Positions 17,524-25,920 of a stretch of DNA of 64,000 nucleotides are shown one piece after another. The notes under the pieces are model-generated. The model was given only the letters and a program-made list of their open reading frames with translations, was not told the DNA's origin and ran no database searches. Each line of letters starts with the position of its first letter. The stretch's first letter is position 1. The translations under genes and the position numbers were made by a program. Source of the stretch: Natronoglomus mannanivorans (GTDB taxonomy: Archaea > Halobacteriota > Halobacteria > Halobacteriales > Natrialbaceae); assembly GCA_025517485.1 (NCBI GenBank), contig JAOPKB010000001.1:248001-312000 (forward strand), given 5' to 3'.

Positions 17524-18657
17524 ATGGACGGAAACGGAGTGAGCCGCAGGGCAGCACTGTGTCTGCTGGGAACCGGACTCACGCTCGCGGCCGGCTGTTC
17601 GAGTAGCGAGGAGACAGAGGGGGGCGGAAACGGATCGACCGAGACGGGTGCCGAGGGAGAAAACCTGGACGGTGAGGGAGACCCAGCGATCGAAACCGGC
17701 GACCTGCCAGCATTTACACAGGCGCTCGCCGCCACACCTGACGAGAACTACTTCTTCGGCGCCGTCGACCTCGAGACGATGTGGACGGTCTTCGACGGTG
17801 ACGGCGACCGTCGTTTCGAGGGAGACGAAGACGAAAGCGAGAGCGGCGAGACCCCGACCGATCCGCTCGTCGTCAATCCGCTGTCCGCAGCGCTGATCGG
17901 CTACGTCGTCCTCCTCGGACTGGGCTTTTCGGCGGCCGGCTCGGTCTACGAGCGAAACGACCGGGCCGGTGGAGAGGGATACGTCGTCTTCGCCAACGAC
18001 ACGAACATCGTCGTCAGCGACTACGATTTCGACGGAATCGTCGCCGACATGGGCGAACTCGACTACGAAGAAGTGCTTCTCGAGGACGATCGAGCGGTCT
18101 ACTACGACGCCAGCACCGGGCAGGCCGTCGGTGCGACGGAGTCGCTGTTCGTCTACGCACACGAGAGTGAGAACGGGGACGAAGACGAGTTCGACCCGAT
18201 CGCGGCCGTCGAACGACACGTCGACGCGGCCGTCGGTGAGCGCCCCCTCGAACACGAGACCGACGACGACTTCGAGTGGCTGCTCCGGGCGGGGGACACG
18301 ACGGGACTCGTCTTCTGTCTGTTCTCGGACGCGGACGAACTCGCGGCAGACGCCACGGACCTCGACGAGGACGAGTTCGAGTCGACGGAGGGCGGCGATT
18401 CGGGCACCGATCTGGACGTCGACGACCAGCCCTACGAGGGAGCCAAAGGCGGTCTCCAGCACCTCGATATCGTCACCGACGAATCCCGGCCCTTCGCCAG
18501 TGCCGTCTTCACGTACGCGAGCGAGGATCGAATCGACGAGGAACGCCTCGAGGACGCGGTCGGAACGCAAGCCGAAGCCGGATCGACGACCGTCGTCCGC
18601 GACGGGGCGAGGGTCAGGGTCGAAGCGACGTACGCCGAGGAGACGCTCGAGGAGTAG
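17524..18657 (+). CDS. Tat lipoprotein of unknown function
   Basis: 377 residues. The N-terminus VSRRAALCLLGTGLTLAAGC is a twin-arginine signal with a lipobox cysteine, so it is a surface lipoprotein. A Gly/Glu-rich linker follows. One internal hydrophobic stretch (ALIGYVVLLGLGFSAAG, near residue 125) could be a buried helix. The body is acidic with repeated DExD clusters. I recognise no family and no binding motif. Confidence 0.78.
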   Translation: MDGNGVSRRAALCLLGTGLTLAAGCSSSEETEGGGNGSTETGAEGENLDGEGDPAIETGDLPAFTQALAATPDENYFFGAVDLETMWTVFDGDGDRRFEGDEDESESGETPTDPLVVNPLSAALIGYVVLLGLGFSAAGSVYERNDRAGGEGYVVFANDTNIVVSDYDFDGIVADMGELDYEEVLLEDDRAVYYDASTGQAVGATESLFVYAHESENGDEDEFDPIAAVERHVDAAVGERPLEHETDDDFEWLLRAGDTTGLVFCLFSDADELAADATDLDEDEFESTEGGDSGTDLDVDDQPYEGAKGGLQHLDIVTDESRPFASAVFTYASEDRIDEERLEDAVGTQAEAGSTTVVRDGARVRVEATYAEETLEE

Positions 18658-18997
18658 GAGGTCACAGTAGGGGAGACGAGTGGATCGCTTGGCGTGTGGT
18701 CGGACAATTTTGACAGTGTGAACTCCCCTGACAGACACCTGTTCAGTAAAATTCTCTGTGCACTCGAGGTCGTCGATTCGGCACGGACTGGGACTGCAAG
18801 AGCAGCAGCTCGTCGTTATTTAGAGAGACGGTGTAGGTCAGTCAATCGTGACCACACGTGGAAACCACGTGGGTCGAAAGGTATTGCCTGACCGTGCCGC
18901 CTACCGTCACTCTTTCTTGTCGCTATAAAACACCTCCGGTGCTCCGGTCTGTCCCGTGTTCGAATCCTCTCGCTCGGCGTCGAAAACGCGACTCGAG
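18658..18997. other. Convergent intergenic region with strong hairpin
   Basis: 340 bases between the lipoprotein (plus) and gatE (minus), with lower GC than the flanks. It contains a strong stem-loop at 18850-18875. No open frame looks coding. It may hold terminators for both genes or a small RNA. Confidence 0.5.
18850..18875. terminator. Strong stem-loop between convergent genes
   Basis: GACC, a bulged A, CACGTGG, loop AAA, CCACGTG, GGTC: eleven base pairs with one bulge and a three-base loop. Placement between two convergent genes suggests a bidirectional transcript end, although no U-tract follows; a structured RNA is the alternative. Confidence 0.45.
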
Positions 18998-20866
18998 CTA
19001 CGCTCGTTTCTGAATCTCTTCGCGTAACAACTCGCTGACGAGGTCACCATCGGCCTTTCCGCGCAGCGCGCCCATGCACTCGCCCATCAGCCCGGAGAAC
19101 GCCTGCATACCCTCTTGCTCGACCTGTCCTTCGTTTCGCTCGACGACCTCGAGAACCGCCTCTCGAACCTCGTCTTCGGCTGCCGACCCGAGTCCAGCGG
19201 CCTCGGCGGCTTCCTCGGCGGATCGACTCGGATCGGTCGCGAGCGCCGAGAGCAGGTCCGGAATCCCCTCGTTCGGGAGGTCGCCGGCGGTCGCCATCCC
19301 GAGCACCTGCTCGAAGTGAGTCGCCGTGAGGTTCTCGACGGGGACGTCGTCCCGGCGGAGTTCGGTGACCGTCGACTCGAGGGTCGTCGCTGCGAGCGTC
19401 GGATCCGTCCCGTCGGCGACGAGGTCTTCGAAGAGGGGCATGAACTTCCCGTAGGCGACCTGTTCGGCCAGCCCAGCGTCGAGGTCGTACTCGGCCTGAT
19501 AGCGCTCGACCTTTGCGGTGAGCAGTTCGGGTTCGGCCACCTCGCTCGGGTCCGGTTCGACCGGCGGGACGTCCGTCTCGGGGTACATCCGCGCGGCGCC
19601 GGGGAGCGGCCGCAGGTACCGGGTCGTCCCGTCGTCGTTCGCACCGCGGGTCTCCTCGGGGACGCCCTCGAGCGCGGTCCGGGCACGCTCGGCGACGGCC
19701 TCGATCGACGACGACGCGACGTCGGTTGCGGCGGCGACGATGGCGACGGCGTCGTCTTCGGTCGCCCCCACCGCGTCACGAAGCGCGTCGACTTCCTCAC
19801 TCGTGACGCCGTAGGCCGGCAACTCGTCGGTGTGGAAGATGCCACCCGCACCGTGGCGCTTGGCGTGGTCGGAGAACTCCGTTCCCAGCCGGCGGTCGGG
19901 GGCGATCTCCCGGCCGACGAGGCCGTCGAAGCCGGCCAGCGGGACGGCCATCACGGAACCACCGCCGTCGAGGGCACCGCCGATCACGCCGCTGTCGGTA
20001 TCTGCGAAGACCTCGCTTACGTCCTGTGGGTCGCCGACGGCGGCGTCGCGAGCCTCGAGTTCGTCTCTGATCTCGACGAGTTCGGTCTGGCGGCCGACCT
20101 CGGTGCGGACGATGTCGTCGATGTCGTCGAGGCTCTGGACGCCCTTGATCTCGACGCGGGCGCCCTCGGCGATCGAGACGTTGACGTCCTGGCGGATGGT
20201 TCCGAGTCCGCGCTTTACTTTGCCCGTCGAGCGCAGCAGCATGCCGATCCGGGCCGCGGCGTCGCGGGCCTGTTCGGGCGAACGGATGTCCGGACTCGTT
20301 CCGATTTCGACGAGCGGGATTCCGAGCCGATCGAGGCTGTAGCGGACGCCGTCGTCGGTCTCTTCGACCCGTTGGGCGCTCTCTTCTTCCAACAGGAGGT
20401 CCTCGATGCCGACGGGGCCCTCTTCAGTTTCGATCTCACCGTCCGTCGCGATCAGCGTCGACCGCTGGAAGCCCGAGGTGTTCGAGCCGTCGACGACGAG
20501 CTTTCGCATGACGTTGGCCTGATCGACCGGCGACATCGCCATCAACTGGGCGATCTCGAGGACGGTTTCGAGTGCTTCGTCGTCGAGTCGGTGGGGCGGT
20601 TCGTCGTCCTCTTCGACGAGACAGGTGGTGTCGTAGGCGAGGTACTCGAACTCGCGGTCGACCTTGCTCTCCTCGAGGGCGGCGTCGTCGATCTCACCGA
20701 GTTCGCTCCGCGTGGGATGGAGATAGCGGGTGAACCGGCGGGTCGACTCGTCGGGATCGCGCAATTCGGTCGGACAGTTACAGAACAGCTTCGTCGCCGT
20801 GTCGAGTTGCTGGTGGATCTCCAGCCCGGCGACGAGTCCGAGGTCCTCGTAGTCGTACTCGGTCAT
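18998..20866 (-). CDS. gatE: Glu-tRNA(Gln) amidotransferase subunit E
   Basis: 622 residues. With GatD this archaeal subunit converts Glu-tRNA(Gln) to Gln-tRNA(Gln). Visible parts: N-terminal GatB-type kinase core (VAGLEIHQQLDTATKLFCNC, RRFTRYLHPTRSELGEID), an inserted GAD domain (about residues 270-410) as found only in GatE and bacterial AspRS, the PETDVPPVEP motif, and a C-terminal YqeY-like helical tail (MQAFSGLMGECMGALRGKAD). Length fits the family. Start at MTEYDYEDLGLVAGLE; an open frame continues upstream to 21208 but reads as the reverse of the neighbouring gene's tail. Confidence 0.97.
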   Translation of the reverse strand: MTEYDYEDLGLVAGLEIHQQLDTATKLFCNCPTELRDPDESTRRFTRYLHPTRSELGEIDDAALEESKVDREFEYLAYDTTCLVEEDDEPPHRLDDEALETVLEIAQLMAMSPVDQANVMRKLVVDGSNTSGFQRSTLIATDGEIETEEGPVGIEDLLLEEESAQRVEETDDGVRYSLDRLGIPLVEIGTSPDIRSPEQARDAAARIGMLLRSTGKVKRGLGTIRQDVNVSIAEGARVEIKGVQSLDDIDDIVRTEVGRQTELVEIRDELEARDAAVGDPQDVSEVFADTDSGVIGGALDGGGSVMAVPLAGFDGLVGREIAPDRRLGTEFSDHAKRHGAGGIFHTDELPAYGVTSEEVDALRDAVGATEDDAVAIVAAATDVASSSIEAVAERARTALEGVPEETRGANDDGTTRYLRPLPGAARMYPETDVPPVEPDPSEVAEPELLTAKVERYQAEYDLDAGLAEQVAYGKFMPLFEDLVADGTDPTLAATTLESTVTELRRDDVPVENLTATHFEQVLGMATAGDLPNEGIPDLLSALATDPSRSAEEAAEAAGLGSAAEDEVREAVLEVVERNEGQVEQEGMQAFSGLMGECMGALRGKADGDLVSELLREEIQKRA

Positions 20867-20951
20867 TGTATTGTGGATTGCTCGGAGACGGAGGGGTAAA
20901 AAACCGTTCAGTCTGGGCCGACTGTGTGGTTGTCGCGTCGGTCGACGACGG

Positions 20952-22742
20952 TCACTGCGAGTTCGAGGAGTCTCGACCGTCGGTTCGGTCTCTGTCGTCT
21001 TCGGAGGAGGGTCGGTCTCGAGTCTCGTTCGGTTCGTCCCTTCTCTCGTGTTCGTGTTCGTCCGGTGGCTCTGGCTCGGTCGGGGACTCTTTACGGCTTC
21101 CGTGTCCCCCGTTTGTCGTCTCACTGCCGTCGAGACCGTCGATATCGAGCCCATCAGTATGGGATTTCTGATCGTCGTCAACACTGACACCGCTCCCGAC
21201 ATCGTCACCGTCGAACCACCGATCGAGCTGTCGCCGACGCTTGCGCTCGAGCAGCCGCTCTTGGAGTCGTTCGTTGAGCCCCTGCTGGACCTGCAGTGCG
21301 CGTGTCACGTCGATATCGTAGGCGGTCGCGGCGCGACCGAAGAAGGCCGCCGAACTCGCGGTGTCCGCAGTGATACTCGCCAGCCGTCGCCGGCGCTGGA
21401 AGAGCGTCTGCTGGTAGACGACCGACTGGACGCGGTAGTAGGGGACGATTTTCGTCGTCCGGCGCCAGAACCCCGTTCGCGCGAAGAAGTACCGGTCGCC
21501 GAACTGGAAGCCGCGATTGGCCCACTTGAGGTGGGCTGCGACCGGCACGACGAACAACAGCACGGCGAACGCGTGCCAGTCCTCAACGACTTCGGTGTAG
21601 GTCGCGAGCAGGTAGCCGACGCCCATGATCAGACAGAGGACGCCGATGTAGCGGAACGCGTACCGTTCCCGGGCTCGCAGCGGTGCCCGCTCGAGATCCT
21701 CCCGTTCGAAGGGCTCGATCGAACGAGCGAGCCGACGGACCCGCCCCCGTTCGGCCAACGGAATCGCCGATTCGGTCCCGCGAGAACCGGACTGACCGGG
21801 TGCGTAGCCGGCGGTCTCGACGGCCAGCGCGCCGTAGCCGAACCACCGGAAGGGAATCGACTCCTCGATCGTCAGCGTCTGGACCTTCTCCAGGGGAATC
21901 GTCCCGCTGTAGCGCTGGAGCAGCCCCCGTTCGTAGTGGAGTTCGTCGCCGACGCGAGTGAGCCGGAAGCCGTAGTACCGACTGAAGGTGAGGACCGCGC
22001 TGAGGACCCAGGCGGCGAACAGGAAGATGAGGACCGCCCACGCGAGCGCGATCAGGCCGGTTCCCGGCAGGTCGGCCTCGAGGAGGTCGATCGGGACGAG
22101 CGTCGTCGGATCGAACCCGCTGGCGAAAGAGAGCGCGATCGTCGCGAGCGCGCTGGCACCGGGGTCGATCGTGAACACGCTCAGGACGGCGAGTTCGTTC
22201 CGTCGGATCTCGAACAGCAGTTCGTCCTCGCCGGGACGGGTGTCTCCTGATTCTAGGTCGTCGGTCGTCTCCCGATCGCCGGCGGTTGCTCTCGACCGTG
22301 ACCGCGAACTGGACCCGTTTCGTAACTGCCGCTGGAGTCGATTCGCTTCAGCTTCGTCGACGTACTGGAGGGTGATTTCGGTCTCCCCGCCGCCGGCCGT
22401 CTCCACGTGAACGGCGGCGATCCCGAGCGCGCGCTGGAGCACGTTCTGTCGGACGTCGACGTTCTGGATCCGTCGAACCGGGACCTCACGGTCGCGTCTC
22501 GAGACGACCCCCGAGGCGACGTCGAACGTATCGGGCGTGATCTCGTATCGGAAGCGCTTGTAGTAGGCGTACTCGTAAGCGATGCCGAGGACGATTCCGA
22601 CGACGACCATCGCCCCGATGACCAGCAGGTTCCCGCCGGCGCCGCCGGGTGAGGCGATGATTCCGACGAAGAAAAACAGCGAGCCGGTGCTCAGGCTGCG
22701 CGAGAGCGACCGGTAGGGCACCGACATCGGGTGGAGTTTCAT
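20952..22742 (-). CDS. Large bacterial-type PH-domain membrane protein (copy A, YdbT-like)
   Basis: 596 residues. Two N-terminal membrane spans (about 18-55) lead to a first bPH_2 domain (FRYEITPDTFDVASGVVSRR, REVPVRRIQNVDVRQ), a second pair of spans near 190-255, a second bPH_2 (LHYERGLLQRYSGTIPLEKV), a third pair near 370-415 and a third bPH_2 (YFFARTGFWRRTTKIVPYYR). This three-PH layout is that of Bacillus YdbT. The C-terminal 90 residues are a charged, low-complexity tail missing in copy B. It overlaps the small partner by ATGA. Function in archaea unknown; bacterial YdbST is reported to affect resistance to an antimicrobial peptide. Confidence 0.88.
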   Translation of the reverse strand: MKLHPMSVPYRSLSRSLSTGSLFFFVGIIASPGGAGGNLLVIGAMVVVGIVLGIAYEYAYYKRFRYEITPDTFDVASGVVSRRDREVPVRRIQNVDVRQNVLQRALGIAAVHVETAGGGETEITLQYVDEAEANRLQRQLRNGSSSRSRSRATAGDRETTDDLESGDTRPGEDELLFEIRRNELAVLSVFTIDPGASALATIALSFASGFDPTTLVPIDLLEADLPGTGLIALAWAVLIFLFAAWVLSAVLTFSRYYGFRLTRVGDELHYERGLLQRYSGTIPLEKVQTLTIEESIPFRWFGYGALAVETAGYAPGQSGSRGTESAIPLAERGRVRRLARSIEPFEREDLERAPLRARERYAFRYIGVLCLIMGVGYLLATYTEVVEDWHAFAVLLFVVPVAAHLKWANRGFQFGDRYFFARTGFWRRTTKIVPYYRVQSVVYQQTLFQRRRRLASITADTASSAAFFGRAATAYDIDVTRALQVQQGLNERLQERLLERKRRRQLDRWFDGDDVGSGVSVDDDQKSHTDGLDIDGLDGSETTNGGHGSRKESPTEPEPPDEHEHERRDEPNETRDRPSSEDDRDRTDGRDSSNSQ

Positions 22743-23227
22743 ACGGCGTCTTCACCTTCACTCTCGATCGCGAGCTGTCGCAGTTCCTCGCGGAGGGTCT
22801 CTGCACGGTCGGGGGTCAGTCCGGGAATCGCGACGTCCGCACTCCGAGAGCCCGCGGTGTAGACGACGACCGTCGCGAGTCCGACCGACCGCTCGATCGG
22901 TCCCCGCTGGGAGTCGACGTGCTGGACGCGGACGAAGGGGACGACGGTCTTGACTCGAGTGAGGACGCCGCGTTCGATGTACAGCGAATCCGCACGGACC
23001 TCGAATCGCCAGACGCTGTAGCGAAGCCAGGCGATCACGACGCGAACGATCAGGACGACGACCGCCAGTGCGACGGCACTCCAGACGAGCAACGACTCGT
23101 CGATCCCGACGTCGGTTCCCCGCGTAAACGCCACTGCCCCACCGACGACGAACCCACCGAAGATACCGGACCGCACGATCGCCAGTAGCACCCAGACGGG
23201 CCGCACCCGCGGGTTGAGCCGTTCCAT
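22739..23227 (-). CDS. Small PH-domain membrane protein (copy A, YdbS-like)
   Basis: 162 residues. Two spans (about 12-32 and 43-65) and one bPH_2 domain: FEVRADSLYIERGVLTR, VVPFVRVQHVDSQRGPIER, TVVVYTAGSRSADVAIPGL. This is the YdbS-like partner of the large protein and overlaps it by four bases, so the two are coupled. Start at MERLNPRVRPVW (23227), matching MEVLHPRIRLLW of the second copy at 28063; the open frame upstream adds unconserved sequence. Confidence 0.88.
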   Translation of the reverse strand: MERLNPRVRPVWVLLAIVRSGIFGGFVVGGAVAFTRGTDVGIDESLLVWSAVALAVVVLIVRVVIAWLRYSVWRFEVRADSLYIERGVLTRVKTVVPFVRVQHVDSQRGPIERSVGLATVVVYTAGSRSADVAIPGLTPDRAETLREELRQLAIESEGEDAV

Positions 23228-23294
23228 GGCTCTCGAGACGACAGGATCGGGAATAAAAGGTGGGATTCCGGTTTTCAAGGGCGGTTTCGACCGC

Positions 23295-23789
23295 CTAGAC
23301 GATCCCGTGGCGTCTGAAAAACGAGACCTGTCTGTACATCCGACAGCCGAGACAGAGCCCGGAGACTGCGGCGAGTGCTGCGAGAAGTCCGACGGCCGTG
23401 GCGACGGCGAATCCGAGAAGCGAGAAGCCAGCGAGGAGGAATCCACTCGCGACGATAGTACCGGTCGCCCCGAGCAGTTTCGCGAAGCGGTGAGGTGACG
23501 CAGGTTCGCGTTCGGGTGGTTTCCCGAGGATCGGGATCAGGAGGTGCTGCCAGACGAGTGCGTAGAGATCGATCCGCCAGCGAGAGAGGACGGCGATACC
23601 GAGGAGGACGGCAACTGCGTAGACCAACGCCGGACGCTGGGTTCCGACACCGGCGAGCAAGAGCGTGGCCGTCACTCCCTGTCCGAACCGTGGTGCTCGT
23701 GGGTCGACGAGCGACATCTCACTCGAGTCCGAGTCCGAGTTCGAATCCGAACTCGAGGAGTTCGACGATTGCTGTGTCCGTGTCGCCAT
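23295..23789 (-). CDS. DUF4395 family membrane protein
   Basis: 164 residues. A Ser/Asp low-complexity N-terminus (residues 7-24) leads to the DUF4395 core: VDPRAPRFGQGVTATLLLAG, a second hairpin of spans near 85-130, and the conserved C-terminal LCLGCRMYRQV with its Cys-x2-Cys-like pair. Four spans are likely. Function unknown; the cysteines suggest a redox or metal role. It lies 67 bases upstream of PH cassette A on the same strand. Confidence 0.85.
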   Translation of the reverse strand: MATRTQQSSNSSSSDSNSDSDSSEMSLVDPRAPRFGQGVTATLLLAGVGTQRPALVYAVAVLLGIAVLSRWRIDLYALVWQHLLIPILGKPPEREPASPHRFAKLLGATGTIVASGFLLAGFSLLGFAVATAVGLLAALAAVSGLCLGCRMYRQVSFFRRHGIV

Positions 23790-23893
23790 ACCAAACGGAG
23801 ACGTTCGAGCCTCAAGGGACTGTCGCCGGAATCGCCACCGTGACAGTACCGACCTGTCGTAACGCAGAATTCAGACCCTTCCCCCCAAACCCG

Positions 23894-24127
23894 CTAGTGC
23901 TGTGCCGTACGGACGTCCGTGACGTTGAAGAGGTCTTCCGTCAGCCCCTCCCCGTCACACTCCGCGTTCGGACACTCGTAGTGCCACCCATCCTGCGTTG
24001 CATCACGCTCTCGAAACCGGTCTCCACAGACCTGGCAGAATAGTTGTCCTTTCTTACAGGTGTCTCGGTGCAATTCGAGGGCAAGTTCAGTCTGGAACGA
24101 CTGATTGCAGTTACGACAGGTGTGCAT
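23894..24127 (-). CDS. Small zinc-finger protein
   Basis: 77 residues with two metal sites. The first is C2H2/C2HC-like: CRNCNQSFQTELALELHRDTC. The second is a zinc ribbon: FCQVCGDRF...HYECPNAECDG. Such tiny zinc proteins are common in haloarchaea and may bind nucleic acid or protein. It sits between fumC and the DUF4395 gene on the same strand. Confidence 0.85.
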   Translation of the reverse strand: MHTCRNCNQSFQTELALELHRDTCKKGQLFCQVCGDRFRERDATQDGWHYECPNAECDGEGLTEDLFNVTDVRTAQH

Positions 24128-24487
24128 ATTTCGTCAGACGATAGCCTCAGTAAAAACTGCTTGGGTTCTTTTATTACGTTCTACATCGCCGTGATTCGGC
24201 TCCACTGTGCCGATTTACGCCAGATGAGTCGGGAAGAAAGACTGGTGAGATACGTGAACTACTCACACTCGAGTAGTCGGCGTTCTGTGAACTCTCCGAG
24301 ACTCACTTTCCCACGCGTGAGAGAGCCACTCACGATCCCGAAATCTATGTCACCTTTTGGGTACGTTCTCGATGAGAACGGTCAGGTAGGAGTTCACGAG
24401 CGCGTCGTCTCCGGTCTGTCACCGGTTCCCGACTGAAACCGACCGACTGCTCTCGATTTCGGTCACTCGACCGGAATCGTCCCGACG
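24128..24487. other. Intergenic region upstream of the zinc-finger gene
   Basis: 360 bases, less GC-rich than its neighbours. It must contain the zinc-finger promoter (AT-rich near 24150-24180) and the 3' end of the fumC transcript. A plus-strand frame runs through it to 24436, but its composition is poor for a haloarchaeal gene; I treat it as non-coding. Confidence 0.5.
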
Positions 24488-25900
24488 TTAGTCGTCCTGT
24501 CCAAGAATCCCGCGTTCGGTCATCTTGACCGGGTCGAGTACCTCGTCGGCTTCTTCCTCGGTGAGATACCCCTTCTCGAGGACGACCTCTCGCACGGTCT
24601 TCCCTTCCTTGAGCGCGGTCTTAGCGACCTCGCTGGCCTTGTCGTAACCGATGTGGACGTTGAGCGACGTCGCCAGCGCCATCGACTGTTCGACCTGGGT
24701 CTCACAGTGCTCGCGATTGGCCTCGAGTTTGCGGACGAAGCGGTCGGCGAACACCGTACTCGAGTTGGCGATGAGTTCCGCGGACTCGAGGAAGTTGTGC
24801 GCGAGGACGGGTTTGTAGAGGTTGAGGTCGATCTGGCCATCCGCGGCGCCGGCGGAGACGGCGGCGTCGTTGCCGATGACCTGCTTGTGGACCTGGTTGA
24901 CGGCTTCGGCGACGACCGGGTTGATCTTGCCGGGCATGATCGACGAGCCGGGCTGGTTCTCGGGCTGTTCGATCTCACCGAGTCCGTTGCGGGGACCCGA
25001 GGCCAGCAGTCGCAGGTCGTTGGCGATCTTGTTGAGCGAGCCGGCGACGACGCGGAGCGCGCCGTGGGCCTCGCTCATCGCGTCGTGGGCGGCTTGCGCC
25101 TCGAAGTGGTTGTCCGCTTCGCGGAACTGGACGCCGGTCTCCTTGGTGATATACTCGGCGGCACGACCGGGGAACTCCTCGTGGGTGTTCAATCCAGTGC
25201 CGACCGCCGTTCCACCGAGTGCGAGCTCCGAGAGGTGCTCGCGCACGTTGTCGACGCGGCCGAGCCCCTTCGAGATCTGGGCGCGGTAGCCGCCGAACTC
25301 CTGACCGAGCGTCACCGGCGTCGCGTCTTGTAGGTGCGTTCGACCCGTCTTGACGACGTCGTCGAACTCCTCTTCTTTCTCCTCGAGTGCCTCTCGGAGG
25401 GTATCGAGCGCCGGGATGACGTCTTTCTCGACGGCCTCGAGACTGGCGACGTGCATCGCAGTCGGAACGACGTCGTTGCTCGACTGGCCGTAGTTGACGT
25501 GATCGTTGGGGTGAACGACGCGGTCGCCGACCTCGCTGCCCATGATCTCGGCGGCGCGGTTGGCGGTGACCTCGTTGGCGTTCATGTTCGAGGACGTGCC
25601 GGACCCGGTCTGGAAGACGTCGACCGGGAACTGATCGTCGTGTTCGCCGGCGATGACCTCGTTTGCGGCCTCGATGATCGCCTCGGCGATCTCCTCGTCG
25701 ACCAGACCGAGATCGCGGTTGGCCTGTGCGGCTCCTTTCTTGACGACACCCAGCGCCCGGACGAACCGGCGGCCGAACGTGATCCCCGAGATGGGGAAGT
25801 TCTCGACGGCGCGCTGAGTCTGTGCGCCCCAGTAGGCGTCCGCCGGAACCTGCATCTCGCCGAGACTGTCCTCCTCGGTACGGAACTCGTCGTTTGCCAT
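24488..25900 (-). CDS. fumC: Class II fumarate hydratase
   Basis: 470 residues. Interconverts fumarate and L-malate in the TCA cycle. The fumarase/aspartase signature is exact: GSSIMPGKINPVVAEAVNQV. Other blocks: DAYWGAQTQRAVENFPISG at the N-terminus, TGSGTSSNMNANEV, KTGRTHLQDATPVTLGQEF, and a C-terminal YLTEEEADEVLDPVKMTERG. Start at MANDEFRTEEDSLGE (25900), the usual N-terminus. It starts 20 bases after the large PH-domain gene of copy B, so the three may be one transcript. Confidence 0.97.
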   Translation of the reverse strand: MANDEFRTEEDSLGEMQVPADAYWGAQTQRAVENFPISGITFGRRFVRALGVVKKGAAQANRDLGLVDEEIAEAIIEAANEVIAGEHDDQFPVDVFQTGSGTSSNMNANEVTANRAAEIMGSEVGDRVVHPNDHVNYGQSSNDVVPTAMHVASLEAVEKDVIPALDTLREALEEKEEEFDDVVKTGRTHLQDATPVTLGQEFGGYRAQISKGLGRVDNVREHLSELALGGTAVGTGLNTHEEFPGRAAEYITKETGVQFREADNHFEAQAAHDAMSEAHGALRVVAGSLNKIANDLRLLASGPRNGLGEIEQPENQPGSSIMPGKINPVVAEAVNQVHKQVIGNDAAVSAGAADGQIDLNLYKPVLAHNFLESAELIANSSTVFADRFVRKLEANREHCETQVEQSMALATSLNVHIGYDKASEVAKTALKEGKTVREVVLEKGYLTEEEADEVLDPVKMTERGILGQDD

Positions 25901-25920
25901 ACGCGAGGCGTCTCGGTGAG

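Noticed and set aside
17251..18738. 495-codon minus-strand open frame opposite the Tat lipoprotein
   Set aside because: The plus-strand gene has a signal peptide and lipobox, while the reverse frame shows only compositional shadow sequence.
18950..18975. T-loop-like GTTCGAATCC, possible tRNA
   Set aside because: The flanking five bases cannot pair as a T-stem and no acceptor or anticodon arm is found nearby.
20867..21208. 114-residue N-terminal extension of GatE
   Set aside because: It reads as Ser/Thr/Arg-rich sequence antisense to the tail of the neighbouring gene; GatE proteins begin at MTEYDYED-like sequence.
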